The notes: generated from the letters alone by a model not told the origin. A DNA stretch of 64,000 nt from Pseudomonas azotoformans (GCF_001579805.1 NZ_CP014546.1:682001-746000), one strand, 5' to 3'. Counted from the first letter of the stretch, positions 18,434 to 28,520 are shown. Translations and numbers: made by a program.

Positions 18434-20152
18434 ATGCGCCCACTCGCCCCCCTCGCCCTTGCCCTGTTGCTCACCGCTTGCGGAGACGGCGAATCGCTGT
18501 TGCCGCCCGATGCGCGCCTGCCCGACGGCGGCCGTTACCGGGGCGACGTGGTCGATGGCTTGCTGCAAGGCCAGGGCCGCGTGGACTACCCCAACGGCAG
18601 CTGGTACGCCGGCCAGTTCGATAAAGGCCAGTGGCACGGCCAGGGCGAGTGGCATGGCAGCAACGGCGAAGTCTATAAAGGCCAGTTCCAACAGGGCCTG
18701 TTCGACGGCCAAGGCAGCTTGACCACGGCGGGCAGCCACTATGTCGGCGGCTTCAAAAATGGTCGACGCAATGGCGAAGGCACCCTCAAAGAGGGGCAGA
18801 TGACCTATCGCGGCGAGTTCAAGGACGACCAGTATTCCGGCCTCGGCCGCCTGGAGCTGGCCGACGGCAGCCAATACCAGGGCCAGTTCGCCCACGGCAA
18901 GCCGAACGGCGAAGGCCAGCGCAACGACGACAGCGGCAACCAGTTCAGCGGTCATTTCGTTGATGGCCAGCTGGAAGGCAATGGCACGTTCAACAGCGCC
19001 GATGGCGACATCTATGTCGGCCAGTTCAAACAAAACCAACTGAACGGCAAGGGCCGCTACGAGAACGCCGACGGCGACGTGTGGATCGGCCAGTTCAAAG
19101 AAGGCGCGCTCAGTGGCAAGGGCGAATTGATCGGCGTGGATGGCAGCCACTATGTCGGCCAGTTCAGCGATTGGCGTTTCACCGGTGAAGGTCGCCTGAA
19201 CCTCACCGACGGCAGCTTCTATATCGGCGGTTTCGACAGCGACAGCTATCAAGGCAAAGGCACTCTCGTGCTCACCGACGGCAGCGTACAGGCCGGCACT
19301 TGGGTCAACGGCATGCGCGTGCGTGACGCCGACGGCAAACTGCTGCCCGACCCGTTGGAAATCGGCGTGTTGGCCCAGGGTCGCCTGCTCGACGCCGCCC
19401 TCGCCGCCGTGCCCGCCTCCACCCCTGCCGTGGAGCTGTACACCCTGGCCGTGGCCGGCGATGGCAAGCAGAGCGTGTTCCTGCGCGAAGCCGATTACGT
19501 CAGCAACATGCTCGCCACCCGTTTCGGTGCACGCGGGCAGATTCGCCTGGTCAACCACCGCGACCACATTGCCGACCGCCCGCTGGCCACTCGCGAAAGC
19601 CTGCGCCGCGCCGTACAGACCCTGGCCGACCGCACCGGGCCGGAAGACCTGGTGTTTATCTACATGACCAGCCACGGCACCCACGAACACGAACTGGTGC
19701 TCGACCAACCGCGCATGGAACTGGCCGACCTGCCCGCCGATGAACTCGCCGCCGTGCTCGCACCACTGAAGAACCGCGACAAGATCGTGGTGATCTCGGC
19801 CTGCTACTCCGGTGGTTTCATCCCGGCCCTGAAGGACGAGCGCACCCTGATCATGACCGCGTCCCGTGCCGATCGCGTGTCCTTCGGCTGCTCCGAAGAA
19901 GCCGACTTCACCTACTTCGGCGACGCCCTCTTCGCCCAAGCCTTCAACCAGACCGACGACTTGCAGCAAGCCTTCAAGCTGGCACAGCTGCATGTGGCCG
20001 AACGCGAGCAGGCGGACAGCTTCGAAGCCTCAGAACCGCAGATCTGGGCCCCCAAGGGTGTGATCGCCCATTGGCAATTATTACGCAAACAGCAGGCACG
20101 AAAGGCGCTCGAAAGCGTCTCAATGAATAGCAAGGAAGCCAAAGGCAACTAA
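18434..20152 (+). CDS. MORN-repeat lipoprotein with C13 (legumain/caspase-fold) peptidase domain
   Basis: The 572-residue product begins with a lipoprotein signal (MRPLAPLALALLLTAC, acylated Cys at residue 16). Eleven or twelve MORN repeats of about 23 residues follow (residues 35-300; for example YVGQFKQNQLNGKGRYENADG). The C-terminal domain (about residues 340-560) is a peptidase C13-like caspase fold. It shows the catalytic His414 in YMTSHGTHEHE and Cys457 in VVISACYSGGF, both placed as the family requires. The cysteine protease would thus be tethered to the outer or inner membrane in the periplasm. I choose the ATG at 18434; an upstream in-frame ATG at 18365 would spoil the signal. Substrate and role are unknown. 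Confidence 0.88.
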   Translation: MRPLAPLALALLLTACGDGESLLPPDARLPDGGRYRGDVVDGLLQGQGRVDYPNGSWYAGQFDKGQWHGQGEWHGSNGEVYKGQFQQGLFDGQGSLTTAGSHYVGGFKNGRRNGEGTLKEGQMTYRGEFKDDQYSGLGRLELADGSQYQGQFAHGKPNGEGQRNDDSGNQFSGHFVDGQLEGNGTFNSADGDIYVGQFKQNQLNGKGRYENADGDVWIGQFKEGALSGKGELIGVDGSHYVGQFSDWRFTGEGRLNLTDGSFYIGGFDSDSYQGKGTLVLTDGSVQAGTWVNGMRVRDADGKLLPDPLEIGVLAQGRLLDAALAAVPASTPAVELYTLAVAGDGKQSVFLREADYVSNMLATRFGARGQIRLVNHRDHIADRPLATRESLRRAVQTLADRTGPEDLVFIYMTSHGTHEHELVLDQPRMELADLPADELAAVLAPLKNRDKIVVISACYSGGFIPALKDERTLIMTASRADRVSFGCSEEADFTYFGDALFAQAFNQTDDLQQAFKLAQLHVAEREQADSFEASEPQIWAPKGVIAHWQLLRKQQARKALESVSMNSKEAKGN

Positions 20153-20181
20153 GCTGAACTGTGTAACAAGGGGGAGACACC

Positions 20182-20823
20182 ATGTACCTGACGCCTCAGC
20201 ATATCTTGCTCGCCGGAGCCACCGGCCTTACCGGCGAACACCTGCTCGATCGCCTGCTCAACGAACCCACCGTGACTCGCGTGCTCGCGCCCAGCCGCAA
20301 GCCACTGGCCGAACACCCGCACCTGGAAAACCCGGTGGGCGACCCGGCGGTGTTCCTGCCGCAGCTGAGTGGCCAGGTGGACCTGGCCTTCTGCTGCCTG
20401 GGCACCACCATCAAACAGGCGGGCTCCGAAGCGGCGTTTCGCGCCGTCGATCTGGACATGGTCGTGGCCTTCGCCAAACGCGCGCGGGAAATGGGCGCAC
20501 GCCACCTGATCGTGATCAGTGCAATTGGCGCCGACCCGAAATCCTCGATCTTCTACAACCGGGTCAAAGGGGAAATGGAAGAAGCACTCAAAGCCCAAGG
20601 CTGGCCACAACTGACCATCGTGCGGCCGTCGTTGCTATTGGGGGAACGGTTGGAACCGCGTTTGGCGGAGCAACTGGCCGGGCCGTTGTCGCGACTGATT
20701 CCGGGCAAATACCACGGCATTGAAGTGTGCGAACTGGCCCGGGCCATGTGGCGACTGGCGCTGGAAGAGCAGGACGGGGTGCGGGTGGTGGAGTCGGATG
20801 AGTTGCGCAAGTTAGGTAAGTAA
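20182..20823 (+). CDS. NAD(P)-binding oxidoreductase (atypical SDR, YbjT/HTATIP2-like)
   Basis: This 213-residue Rossmann-fold protein starts with the dinucleotide-binding loop [19 protein letters not shown]. It then shows [47 protein letters not shown] with the Tyr-x-x-x-Lys pair, and [13 protein letters not shown]. This matches atypical short-chain dehydrogenase relatives such as HTATIP2. Whether it has catalytic activity and on what is unknown. A Shine-Dalgarno (AAGGGGGAG) precedes the ATG, and the gene directly follows the MORN-C13 gene by 29 bases, so they may be cotranscribed. Confidence 0.85.
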   Translation: MYLTPQHILLAGATGLTGEHLLDRLLNEPTVTRVLAPSRKPLAEHPHLENPVGDPAVFLPQLSGQVDLAFCCLGTTIKQAGSEAAFRAVDLDMVVAFAKRAREMGARHLIVISAIGADPKSSIFYNRVKGEMEEALKAQGWPQLTIVRPSLLLGERLEPRLAEQLAGPLSRLIPGKYHGIEVCELARAMWRLALEEQDGVRVVESDELRKLGK

Positions 20824-20875
20824 TTCTGCGGTGACCTGGCTGGCCTGCGTTGAGGCCAGCACAGGCAATACACCT

Positions 20876-21160
20876 CTATAGGCCGCCTGTAGCATTGAAG
20901 CCAACCCCCAACACCGTCAACACCGACAGCGGCAACAGCAAGGTATCAAGCAACGCACTCGCCGGCAGATCCACACCGGGATAAGCCGGCGCCTCTGCAC
21001 CAAACCTGTCCTTGGCGCAGCAACCGCCATTCATTGCATATAAATCCAACCGCGTACCGGCATACACCACCGGCGCGCCAGGTTGCGCCGCGTCCAACGT
21101 GCGCGCCGTGGCGCAGCCCGTCAGTTGCAGCGCCAGCACGATCAGCAGTGCCTTATTCAT
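20876..21160 (-). CDS. YceK/YidQ family lipoprotein
   Basis: A 94-residue small lipoprotein with a clear signal and lipobox ([14 protein letters not shown]). The mature part has the YceK/YidQ pattern: [14 protein letters not shown], then [22 protein letters not shown]. The family is of unknown function. Its start overlaps the ubiX stop by eight bases, so it is probably expressed behind mpl and ubiX. Confidence 0.85.
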   Translation of the reverse strand: MNKALLIVLALQLTGCATARTLDAAQPGAPVVYAGTRLDLYAMNGGCCAKDRFGAEAPAYPGVDLPASALLDTLLLPLSVLTVLGVGFNATGGL

Positions 21161-21782
21161 CGCTGCTCAAATGGTGCTCGCCCCAACGCGGCAGCATGTC
21201 CTGGGGAATGTTCAGCAGGTTGAGAATGCGCGCCACCACAAAATCCACCAGGTCATCGATGGTCTGCGGCTGGTGATAGAAACCCGGCGAGGCCGGCAGA
21301 ATCGTCACACCCATGTTCGACAGTTTGAGCATGTGTTCCAGGTGAATGCTCGAATACGGCGCTTCACGGGGCACCAGGATCAACTGGCGGCGCTCCTTCA
21401 GGGTCACGTCCGCTGCGCGCTCGATCAGGTTGTTGCAGGCTCCCGTGGCAATGGCCGACAGGGTGCCAGTGGAACACGGCACCACCACCATCGCCGCCGG
21501 CGCACCGGAGCCGGACGCCACGGGCGACATCCAGTCCTCTTTGCCGTAGACCTTGATCTGCCCCGCCGCAGCCCCGGTGTATTCGGTGAGGAAGGCCTGC
21601 ATCGTCTGCACCTTGGGCGGCAGCGCCACGTCGGTCTCGGTGGCCATCACCAGTTGCGCCGCCTTGGAGATCAGGAAGTGCACCTCACGGTCTTCGCGCA
21701 CCAGACAATCCAGCAGGCGCAAACCATAAGGCGCACCGGAGGCGCCGGTCATCGCCAGCGTGACGCGTTCCGGGCCACTCAT
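21153..21782 (-). CDS. ubiX: Flavin prenyltransferase UbiX
   Basis: UbiX joins dimethylallyl phosphate to FMN to make the prenylated flavin cofactor of UbiD decarboxylases, used in ubiquinone synthesis. The 209-residue protein has the flavoprotein start [18 protein letters not shown], the phosphate-binding [27 protein letters not shown] and the late [14 protein letters not shown] and [11 protein letters not shown] signatures. It overlaps mpl by four bases (ATGA), as in other pseudomonads. Confidence 0.96.
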   Translation of the reverse strand: MSGPERVTLAMTGASGAPYGLRLLDCLVREDREVHFLISKAAQLVMATETDVALPPKVQTMQAFLTEYTGAAAGQIKVYGKEDWMSPVASGSGAPAAMVVVPCSTGTLSAIATGACNNLIERAADVTLKERRQLILVPREAPYSSIHLEHMLKLSNMGVTILPASPGFYHQPQTIDDLVDFVVARILNLLNIPQDMLPRWGEHHLSSDE

Positions 21783-23128
21783 TTCAGCGCCTCGGCCAGT
21801 TTGCCGTGCAGGCCACCAAAGCCGCCGTTGCTCATGACCACCACGTGAGTACCGGGTTCGGCCTGTTGCTTGACGTGTTCGATGATGCCGTCAATGGAGT
21901 CGCACACGGTTGATGGCACGGTGCACCGCGCTGCGATTCCCGGCAGGTCCCAGCCGAGGTTGGCCGGTGCGTACCAGACCACCTGGTCGGCATCGTTGAC
22001 GCTTTCCGGCAGACCATCGCGGTGGGAACCTAGCTTCATGGAGTTGGAGCGCGGCTCGACAATCGCAATGATCGGCGCATCGCCGACACGCTTGCGCAGG
22101 CCGTCCAACGTAGTCGCAATGGCCGTCGGGTGGTGGGCAAAATCGTCGTAGATGGTAATCCCATTCACGTCGGCAACTTTTTCCATGCGGCGCTTCACGC
22201 TTTTGAAAGCGCTCAACGCGGCAATGCCCATGGACGGCACCACGCCCACATGCCGCGCAGCCGCCAGGGTGACCAAGGCGTTGGCGACGTTGTGCTGGCC
22301 GGTCATGTCCCACTCGACGACGCCTTGGGCCTCACCTTCGAACAGCACTTCAAATCTGGAACCGTCTTCGCTGAGCAGCTTGACCTGCCACTGCCCACCC
22401 GCGCCGGTGGTTTGCACCGGGGTCCAGCAGCCCATCTCGATCACACGCTGCAAGGCGGGTTCGGTGGTCGGGTGGATCACCAGGCCTTCGCTTGGGATAG
22501 TACGCACTAGGTGGTGGAACTGACGTTCGATAGCCGGCAAATCGGGGAAGATGTCAGCGTGATCGAATTCCAGGTTGTTCAGGATCGCTGTGCGCGGGCG
22601 GTAGTGAACGAACTTGGAGCGTTTGTCGAAGAAGGCACTGTCGTATTCATCCGCCTCGATCACGAAGAACGGCGTGTCGCCGAGGCGCGCCGACACCGAG
22701 AAATTCTGCGGCACGCCGCCGATCAGGAAGCCCGGGCTCATGCCCGCATGTTCCAACACCCAGGCCAGCATGCTGCTGGTGGTGGTTTTGCCGTGAGTGC
22801 CGGCGACCGCGAGTACCCAACGGCCTTGCAATACATGGTCAGCCAACCATTGCGGGCCGGACACATAAGGCAAACCTTTATTGAGTACGTATTCGACCGC
22901 CGGATTGCCACGGGACATGGCATTGCCGATCACCACCAGGTCCGGGACCGGGTCGAATTGCGACGGGTCGTAGCCTTGGGTCAGCTCGATGCCCTGGGCC
23001 TCGAGTTGCGTGCTCATGGGCGGATAGACGTTGGCGTCGGAGCCTGTCACGTGATGGCCCAGCTCTTTGGCCAGAACCGCCATCGAGCCCATGAACGTGC
23101 CGCAAATACCGAGAATATGAATGTGCAT
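21779..23128 (-). CDS. mpl: UDP-MurNAc:L-Ala-gamma-D-Glu-meso-DAP ligase
   Basis: Mpl reattaches recycled murein tripeptide to UDP-MurNAc in the cytoplasm. The 449-residue Mur ligase has [16 protein letters not shown] at the start, the ATP loop [30 protein letters not shown] and the C-terminal [16 protein letters not shown] start it at the ATG at 23128; the open frame extends further upstream to 23182, but those 18 residues do not belong to the family. With ldcA at 1357 it covers two steps of peptidoglycan recycling in this window. Confidence 0.96.
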   Translation of the reverse strand: MHIHILGICGTFMGSMAVLAKELGHHVTGSDANVYPPMSTQLEAQGIELTQGYDPSQFDPVPDLVVIGNAMSRGNPAVEYVLNKGLPYVSGPQWLADHVLQGRWVLAVAGTHGKTTTSSMLAWVLEHAGMSPGFLIGGVPQNFSVSARLGDTPFFVIEADEYDSAFFDKRSKFVHYRPRTAILNNLEFDHADIFPDLPAIERQFHHLVRTIPSEGLVIHPTTEPALQRVIEMGCWTPVQTTGAGGQWQVKLLSEDGSRFEVLFEGEAQGVVEWDMTGQHNVANALVTLAAARHVGVVPSMGIAALSAFKSVKRRMEKVADVNGITIYDDFAHHPTAIATTLDGLRKRVGDAPIIAIVEPRSNSMKLGSHRDGLPESVNDADQVVWYAPANLGWDLPGIAARCTVPSTVCDSIDGIIEHVKQQAEPGTHVVVMSNGGFGGLHGKLAEALK

Positions 23129-23185
23129 AGTCGACCTCGTAAAACATCGAGGCAGGTTAGCGCAGGGGGGCGAAAATCGCACCCT

Positions 23186-25084
23186 TTAGCTGAGGGTGTG
23201 ACGTGCGATGCCGTGCCGGCGCAGCTTCCTATACAGCGTGTTGCGGCTGACGCCCAGTTGCTCTGCCGTGTGCGTCATGTGCCAGCGCTGCTGCTGCAAC
23301 GCGGCGAGCAAGGCCAGGCGCTCGGCGTCTTCCAGCGGTGATTCCAACGGTTTGGCCTGCGCAACCGGCACGGGTCGGGCCTGACGAATCTGCGCGGGCA
23401 AATCCTCCAGGCCGACACGTCCTCCATCACACAGCGCCACCAGGGTGCGCAGTACCGTGCGCAACTGGCGGACGTTACCCGGCCAGGCAAACGCCAACAA
23501 CGCGCCACGCGCCGATGGGTCGAGAGCCACCGACTCGCCATTGGCCTCCTGGGCCAGCAGGAAATCCAATAACTGGGACTTATCGCTACGCTCGCGCAAC
23601 GGCGGCAAGCCGACTTCCAGGCCATTGAGCCGGTAGTACAAATCTTCGCGGAAGCTGCCGTCCTGCACGCGCTCCAGTAGATTGCGGTGGGTCGCGCTGA
23701 TAATTCGTACATTCACCGCCTGGGGCTCGCCGCCGAGCGGCACCACCAGCCGATCCTCCAGCACCCTTAATAGTCGGGTTTGCAGCGCCAGGGGCATGTC
23801 GCCGATTTCATCGAGGAACAGGGTGCCGCCGTCGGCTTGCTGCAACTTGCCTTGCATGCCTTCTTTGCGCGCACCGGTAAAGCTGCCGCCGCGATAGCCG
23901 AACAGTTCGCTTTCGATCAGGCTTTCCGGGATGGCGGCGCAGTTGAGCGCGACGAATGCCTTGTCGGCACGTTGGCTGGCCAGGTGCACCGCCTTGGCGA
24001 AGGCCTCTTTGCCGGAACCGGTTTCGCCATTGATCAACAGCGGCACATCACGCTCGAACACCCGCAGCGCCTTGCGAAAGTCCTGTTGCAGCGTCGGATC
24101 GCCCAGGCAGATGCCTGGCAACGGAGCAGGCTCAGGCTTAATGAAAGGTGCTGGTGCGCTGCGCGCTTGCCCACGTAATGCGGCAAACAGTTGTCGACCA
24201 TCGCGGGTGCGCAGCGGCCAACTGGCCGTGGCATTGGCGCTGGCGCGGCCGAGTAATTGATCCAGGGAACAGTCGAAAAACGCTTCCACAGGCTGTCCCA
24301 GCAAACCGCCCCGTAGCTGCCCAAGCAGGTTCAGGGCACTTTGGTTCACTGCACAGATTCGCCCTTCACCATCGAACGCCAATAGCCCTTCGCTGAACAG
24401 CCCCACCGACTCGGCTTGCAAGTGAAAACGCAGCAGCCAGTGGTTCTCGAAATGACGCAGGAAGTAGCAACTCTCGATCATCTTCGCCGACAGGTTCACC
24501 AGCGCCATCGTGTGAAACTGGCTCTGGCGCGACACCGCTTCCCGCGCGGAGGACACATCCAGCACCGCCAGCAGATCCCCATGGGGATCGAACACCGGGC
24601 TCGCCGAGCAGGTCAGCCCGGTATGCCGGCCACGAAAGTGTTCGTCACGATGAATGGTCAGGGATTGGCGTTCCACCAGGCAGGTGCCGATGCCGTTGGT
24701 GCCCTCGCAGGCCTCACTCCAATCCGCGCCCAGCCACAACCCGGCGCGCTCGAAGATCTTGCGCTCGGACGGCGCGGTGACACAGTTGAGGATCACGCCG
24801 CGTGCATCCGTGAGCAACACCGCATGGCCGGCGCCCGAGAGCTGCTGATGCAGGCTGTTCATCTCGTTGCCGGCGATGTGCAGCACTTGTTGCAGGCGCT
24901 CGCGGCGTTCCAGCAAGCGACCATGTTCAAGCACAGTCGGAGCAATGGTTTGCGCAGGGTCGAGGTGGTAGTCCTCCAGACAACGCAGCCAGGAGCGGGC
25001 GATGGACGGATCGCTGGACGGGTCGCGGCCATGCGCCACGGTAAGGACTTGCTGGGCATGGCGGCTGAAATGATCGTTGTGCAT
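23186..25084 (-). CDS. eatR: Sigma-54 activator of ethanolamine catabolism (AcoR/EatR type)
   Basis: This 632-residue enhancer-binding protein activates RNA polymerase carrying sigma-54. An N-terminal GAF sensor region (residues ~60-200: GTNGIGTCLVERQSLTIH) and a PAS region precede the AAA+ domain, with Walker A GETGSGKEAFAKAVH and Walker B GGTLFLDEIGDMP. The sigma-54 contact loop reads GSFTGA where most family members have GAFTGA; this variant is common in AcoR relatives. A Fis-type helix-turn-helix (EQLGVSRNTLYRKLRRHG) closes the protein. It is divergent from exaC, eat and eutBC, the arrangement of EatR in P. aeruginosa. The symbol is given by synteny. Confidence 0.85.
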   Translation of the reverse strand: MHNDHFSRHAQQVLTVAHGRDPSSDPSIARSWLRCLEDYHLDPAQTIAPTVLEHGRLLERRERLQQVLHIAGNEMNSLHQQLSGAGHAVLLTDARGVILNCVTAPSERKIFERAGLWLGADWSEACEGTNGIGTCLVERQSLTIHRDEHFRGRHTGLTCSASPVFDPHGDLLAVLDVSSAREAVSRQSQFHTMALVNLSAKMIESCYFLRHFENHWLLRFHLQAESVGLFSEGLLAFDGEGRICAVNQSALNLLGQLRGGLLGQPVEAFFDCSLDQLLGRASANATASWPLRTRDGRQLFAALRGQARSAPAPFIKPEPAPLPGICLGDPTLQQDFRKALRVFERDVPLLINGETGSGKEAFAKAVHLASQRADKAFVALNCAAIPESLIESELFGYRGGSFTGARKEGMQGKLQQADGGTLFLDEIGDMPLALQTRLLRVLEDRLVVPLGGEPQAVNVRIISATHRNLLERVQDGSFREDLYYRLNGLEVGLPPLRERSDKSQLLDFLLAQEANGESVALDPSARGALLAFAWPGNVRQLRTVLRTLVALCDGGRVGLEDLPAQIRQARPVPVAQAKPLESPLEDAERLALLAALQQQRWHMTHTAEQLGVSRNTLYRKLRRHGIARHTLS

Positions 25085-25177
25085 TTCTTATTATTCTCCC
25101 TGCGTGAGAACCACCAGCATCCCCCAGCCCTCCAGGCAATGCAATCCCGGAGCGACTCACCGGTCACAGGCTGTACC

Positions 25178-25192
25178 GTTTGTGGCACAAAC
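25178..25192. promoter_or_regulatory. Candidate upstream activating site for the sigma-54 activator
   Basis: A perfect 15-base palindrome (GTTTGTG, one central G, CACAAAC) lies in the divergent region about 85 bases upstream of the predicted -24 element of exaC. That is a typical position for an enhancer site. Direct binding is inferred only. Confidence 0.4.
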
Positions 25193-25275
25193 TGTCACAC
25201 GGGGTGTATCGAGCCTGCCACAGCAACGCCTTGCTACAAAGCCTAACCCCTTGATTTGCCTAGCCAGCAAGGCGG

Positions 25276-25291
25276 TGGCCCAACCTTTGCT
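25276..25291 (+). promoter_or_regulatory. Sigma-54 (-24/-12) promoter of exaC
   Basis: TGGCCC at 25276 and TTGCT ending at 25291 match the TGGCAC-N5-TTGC consensus with exact GG-to-GC spacing and one mismatch in the -24 block. It lies 67 bases ahead of the exaC ATG and faces away from a sigma-54 activator gene, which supports it. Confidence 0.65.
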
Positions 25292-25357
25292 CTACGCTTT
25301 ATCAAGCGCTTGCTGCGCTGCGCTCCCAATAAACATAAAAGCCAGGAGATACCCACC

Positions 25358-26878
25358 ATGCGTTACGCACACCCCGGTACTGAAGGCGCCATCGTTTCGT
25401 TCAAAGCCAAGTACGGCAACTACATCGGTGGCGAGTTCGTTGCGCCGGTCGATGGCAACTATTTCACCAACACCTCGCCGGTCAACGGCAAGGCAATTGC
25501 CGAATTCCCGCGCTCCACCGCCAAAGACATCGACAAGGCCCTGGACGCCGCCCATGCCGCCGCCGACGCCTGGGGCAAGACCTCGGCCCAGGACCGTTCG
25601 CTGGTCCTGCTGAAAATCGCCGACCGCATCGAACAGAACCTCGAACTGCTGGCCATCACCGAAACCTGGGACAACGGCAAGGCCGTGCGTGAAACCCTCA
25701 ACGCCGACATCCCACTGGCCGCCGACCACTTCCGCTACTTCGCTGGCTGCATCCGCGCCCAGGAAGGCACCAGCGCCGAAATCAACGAACACACGGCGTC
25801 GTACCACTTCCATGAACCACTGGGCGTGGTCGGCCAGATCATCCCGTGGAACTTCCCGATCCTGATGGCGGCGTGGAAACTCGCCCCGGCCCTGGCCGCC
25901 GGTAACTGCGTAGTGCTCAAGCCCGCCGAGCAAACTCCGCTGGGCATCACCGTGTTGCTGGAGGTGATCGGTGACCTGTTGCCACCTGGCGTGTTGAACG
26001 TGGTTCAAGGCTTCGGTAAAGAAGCCGGCGAAGCCCTGGCCACCAGCAAGCGCATCGCCAAGATCGCCTTCACTGGCTCGACGCCCGTGGGCTCGCACAT
26101 CATGCATGCGGCGGCCGAGAACATCATTCCGTCGACCGTGGAATTGGGCGGCAAGTCGCCGAACATCTTCTTCGCCGACATCATGAAAGCCGAGCCGTCC
26201 TTTATTGAGAAAGCCGCCGAAGGGTTGGTGCTGGCGTTCTTCAACCAAGGCGAAGTGTGCACCTGCCCTTCCCGTGCGCTGGTGGAAGAGTCGATCTACG
26301 ACGACTTCATGAAAGTCGTGATGAAGAAAATCGAGTCGATCAAACGCGGCGACCCGCTGGACACCGACACCATGGTCGGCGCCCAGGCGTCCGAGCAGCA
26401 GTTCGACAAGATCCTGTCCTACCTGGAAATCGCCAAGGGCGAAGGCGCGCAACTGCTCACCGGCGGCAAGGTCGAGAAGCTCGAAGGCGACATGGCCGGC
26501 GGCTATTACATCCAGCCGACCCTGCTCAAGGGCACCAATGAAATGCGCGTGTTCCAGGAAGAAATCTTCGGCCCGGTGGTGAGCATCACCACCTTCAAGG
26601 ACGAAGCCGAAGCCCTGGCAATTGCCAACGACACTGAGTTCGGCCTGGGTGCCGGGGTGTGGACCCGCGATATCAACCGCGCCTACCGCATGGGCCGCGC
26701 AATCAAGGCGGGCCGCGTGTGGACCAACTGCTACCACCTGTACCCGGCGCATGCCGCGTTTGGTGGTTACAAAAAGTCAGGTGTAGGGCGTGAAACGCAC
26801 AAGATGATGTTGGATCACTACCAGCAGACTAAAAACTTGCTGGTAAGTTACGACATTAATCCATTGGGCTTCTTCTAA
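25358..26878 (+). CDS. exaC: Acetaldehyde (aldehyde) dehydrogenase ExaC type
   Basis: This NAD-dependent aldehyde dehydrogenase oxidises acetaldehyde, the product of ethanolamine ammonia-lyase, to acetate. The 506-residue protein has [33 protein letters not shown], the catalytic-Glu region [14 protein letters not shown] and the catalytic Cys in [12 protein letters not shown]. The ATG at 25358 follows CCAGGAGA and gives the usual start [10 protein letters not shown]; a longer open frame from 25256 runs through the promoter. It sits between its putative activator and the permease-eutBC genes. Confidence 0.93.
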   Translation: MRYAHPGTEGAIVSFKAKYGNYIGGEFVAPVDGNYFTNTSPVNGKAIAEFPRSTAKDIDKALDAAHAAADAWGKTSAQDRSLVLLKIADRIEQNLELLAITETWDNGKAVRETLNADIPLAADHFRYFAGCIRAQEGTSAEINEHTASYHFHEPLGVVGQIIPWNFPILMAAWKLAPALAAGNCVVLKPAEQTPLGITVLLEVIGDLLPPGVLNVVQGFGKEAGEALATSKRIAKIAFTGSTPVGSHIMHAAAENIIPSTVELGGKSPNIFFADIMKAEPSFIEKAAEGLVLAFFNQGEVCTCPSRALVEESIYDDFMKVVMKKIESIKRGDPLDTDTMVGAQASEQQFDKILSYLEIAKGEGAQLLTGGKVEKLEGDMAGGYYIQPTLLKGTNEMRVFQEEIFGPVVSITTFKDEAEALAIANDTEFGLGAGVWTRDINRAYRMGRAIKAGRVWTNCYHLYPAHAAFGGYKKSGVGRETHKMMLDHYQQTKNLLVSYDINPLGFF

Positions 26879-26912
26879 CTGACACCCCGCTCTCACATTT
26901 GAAATGCAATTA

Positions 26913-27007
26913 AAATGTGGGAGCGGGCTTGCTCGCGAAAGCGGTGGGTCAGTTAATAAATCAGTGACTGTTACACCGCTTTCGCGAGCAAGCCCGCTCC
27001 CACATTT
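26913..27007. repeat. REPIN-like extragenic palindrome, copy 2
   Basis: Two perfect 34-base inverted arms (26913-26946 and 26974-27007) enclose a 27-base centre. The outer 24 bases are identical to the element at 2307-2397. It lies 35 bases after the exaC stop and 80 bases before the permease gene, so it may act as a terminator or as an mRNA 3' stabiliser that separates exaC expression from eat-eutBC. Confidence 0.88.
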
Positions 27008-27086
27008 AGATCTTCATAAGTACTTGCGAAGTGCATTCGGCACAAAGAGGCCGAGTTAAAACAATAACAACGGAAGGTACTTTCCC

Positions 27087-28520
27087 ATGTCTAGCGAACC
27101 TACAAGTTCATCTGTCGACTTCGAAAAAGTCGACTCCCAATACTTCCAACAACGCGAATTGAAAAAAGGTGCCGCCGGCTGGGTACTGCTGGTCGGCCTT
27201 GGCGTTGCCTATGTGATCTCCGGCGACTACGCCGGTTGGAACTTCGGCCTGGCCCAGGGTGGCTGGGGCGGGATGTTCCTTGCCACCTTGTTGATGGCCA
27301 CCATGTACCTGTGCATGTGTTTTTCCCTGGCCGAACTGTCTTCCATGATTCCCACCGCTGGCGGCGGCTACGGTTTTGCGCGCAGCGCCTTTGGCCCTTG
27401 GGGCGGGTTCCTTACGGGCACCGCGATCCTGATCGAATACGCCATCGCCCCCGCCGCCATCGCGGTGTTTATCGGCGCGTATTGCGAGTCGCTGTTCGGT
27501 ATCGGCGGCTGGATGATTTACCTGGCGTTCTACATCATCTTTATCGGCATCCACATTTTTGGCGTGGGCGAAGCCCTGAAGTTGATGTTTGTGATCACCG
27601 CCGTGGCCGCGATCGCACTGGGTGTGTTTCTGGTGGCGATGGTGCCGCACTTCAATGTCGCCAACCTGCTGGATATTCCGGTGACTGAAGCCAAGGGCGC
27701 CAGCACCTTCCTGCCGTTCGGCTACGTGGGTGTGTGGGCCGCAATTCCTTATGCCATCTGGTTCTTCCTGGCCGTAGAAGGCGTACCCCTGGCCGCCGAA
27801 GAAACCAAGAACCCGAAACGCGACCTGCCGCGTGGCCTGATCGGCGCCATTGTGGTGCTGACCAGTTTTGCCCTGTTGATCCTGGTGATCGCACCGGGCG
27901 GCGCCGGCACTTACGCATTGATCAAATCCGGCAACCCGCTGGTTGAAGCATTGGCGCTGTCCTACGGCGGTTCCACCTGGATGGGCAGCTTCGTAAACCT
28001 GGTGGGGCTTGCTGGCCTGATCGCGAGCTTTTTCTCGATCATATACGCCTATTCGCGGCAGATCTTCGCACTGTCCCGTGCTGGCTACCTGCCGCGCAAA
28101 CTGTCCCAGACCAACAAGAGCAAAGCGCCAGTGTTGGCCTTGGTGATCCCCGGCATCATCGGCTTCGGCTTGTCGCTGACCGGCCAGGGTGACCTGCTGA
28201 TTCTGGTGGCAGTGTTTGGCGCAACCATTTCCTACGTGCTGATGATGGCCGCGCACATCACCCTGCGCATCCGTCGCCCCAAAATGGACCGTCCATACCG
28301 CACACCGGGCGGTATCTTCACTTCCGGCGTTGCGCTGGTGCTGGCCTGCGTGGCCGTGGTGGCGGGCTTTCTGGTGGATCCGCGGGTGGTGATTGGCGCC
28401 GCGATCATCTATGGAGTATTAATTGCTTACTTTGCTTTCTACAGCCGGCATCACTTGGTAGCAGGCACGCCCGAAGAGGAATTCGCGGCGATCCAGGCCG
28501 CAGAGGCCGCCCTGCACTAA
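27087..28520 (+). CDS. eat: Ethanolamine permease
   Basis: This APC-superfamily transporter (477 residues, about twelve spans) imports ethanolamine. The first span region GAAGWVLLVGLGVAYVISGDYAGWNFGLAQGGWGG and the motif FFLAVEGVPLAAEETKNPKRDLPRG are typical of the ethanolamine permease subfamily. It has a hydrophilic N-terminus of about 25 residues. GGAAGGTA precedes the ATG. EutB follows after 52 bases, so eat-eutB-eutC reads as one unit. The upstream palindrome at 26913 makes its own promoter possible, but none is obvious. Confidence 0.9.
   Translation: MSSEPTSSSVDFEKVDSQYFQQRELKKGAAGWVLLVGLGVAYVISGDYAGWNFGLAQGGWGGMFLATLLMATMYLCMCFSLAELSSMIPTAGGGYGFARSAFGPWGGFLTGTAILIEYAIAPAAIAVFIGAYCESLFGIGGWMIYLAFYIIFIGIHIFGVGEALKLMFVITAVAAIALGVFLVAMVPHFNVANLLDIPVTEAKGASTFLPFGYVGVWAAIPYAIWFFLAVEGVPLAAEETKNPKRDLPRGLIGAIVVLTSFALLILVIAPGGAGTYALIKSGNPLVEALALSYGGSTWMGSFVNLVGLAGLIASFFSIIYAYSRQIFALSRAGYLPRKLSQTNKSKAPVLALVIPGIIGFGLSLTGQGDLLILVAVFGATISYVLMMAAHITLRIRRPKMDRPYRTPGGIFTSGVALVLACVAVVAGFLVDPRVVIGAAIIYGVLIAYFAFYSRHHLVAGTPEEEFAAIQAAEAALH

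Noticed and set aside
18377..19993. A 538-codon minus-strand open frame opposite the MORN gene
   Set aside because: The MORN repeats on the plus strand give a repetitive antisense frame. There is no signal, domain or ribosome site for the minus-strand product.
25256..25357. A longer start for the aldehyde dehydrogenase
   Set aside because: The extra 34 residues would be translated from the sigma-54 promoter and leader. The ATG at 25358 has a good ribosome site and gives the family N-terminus.
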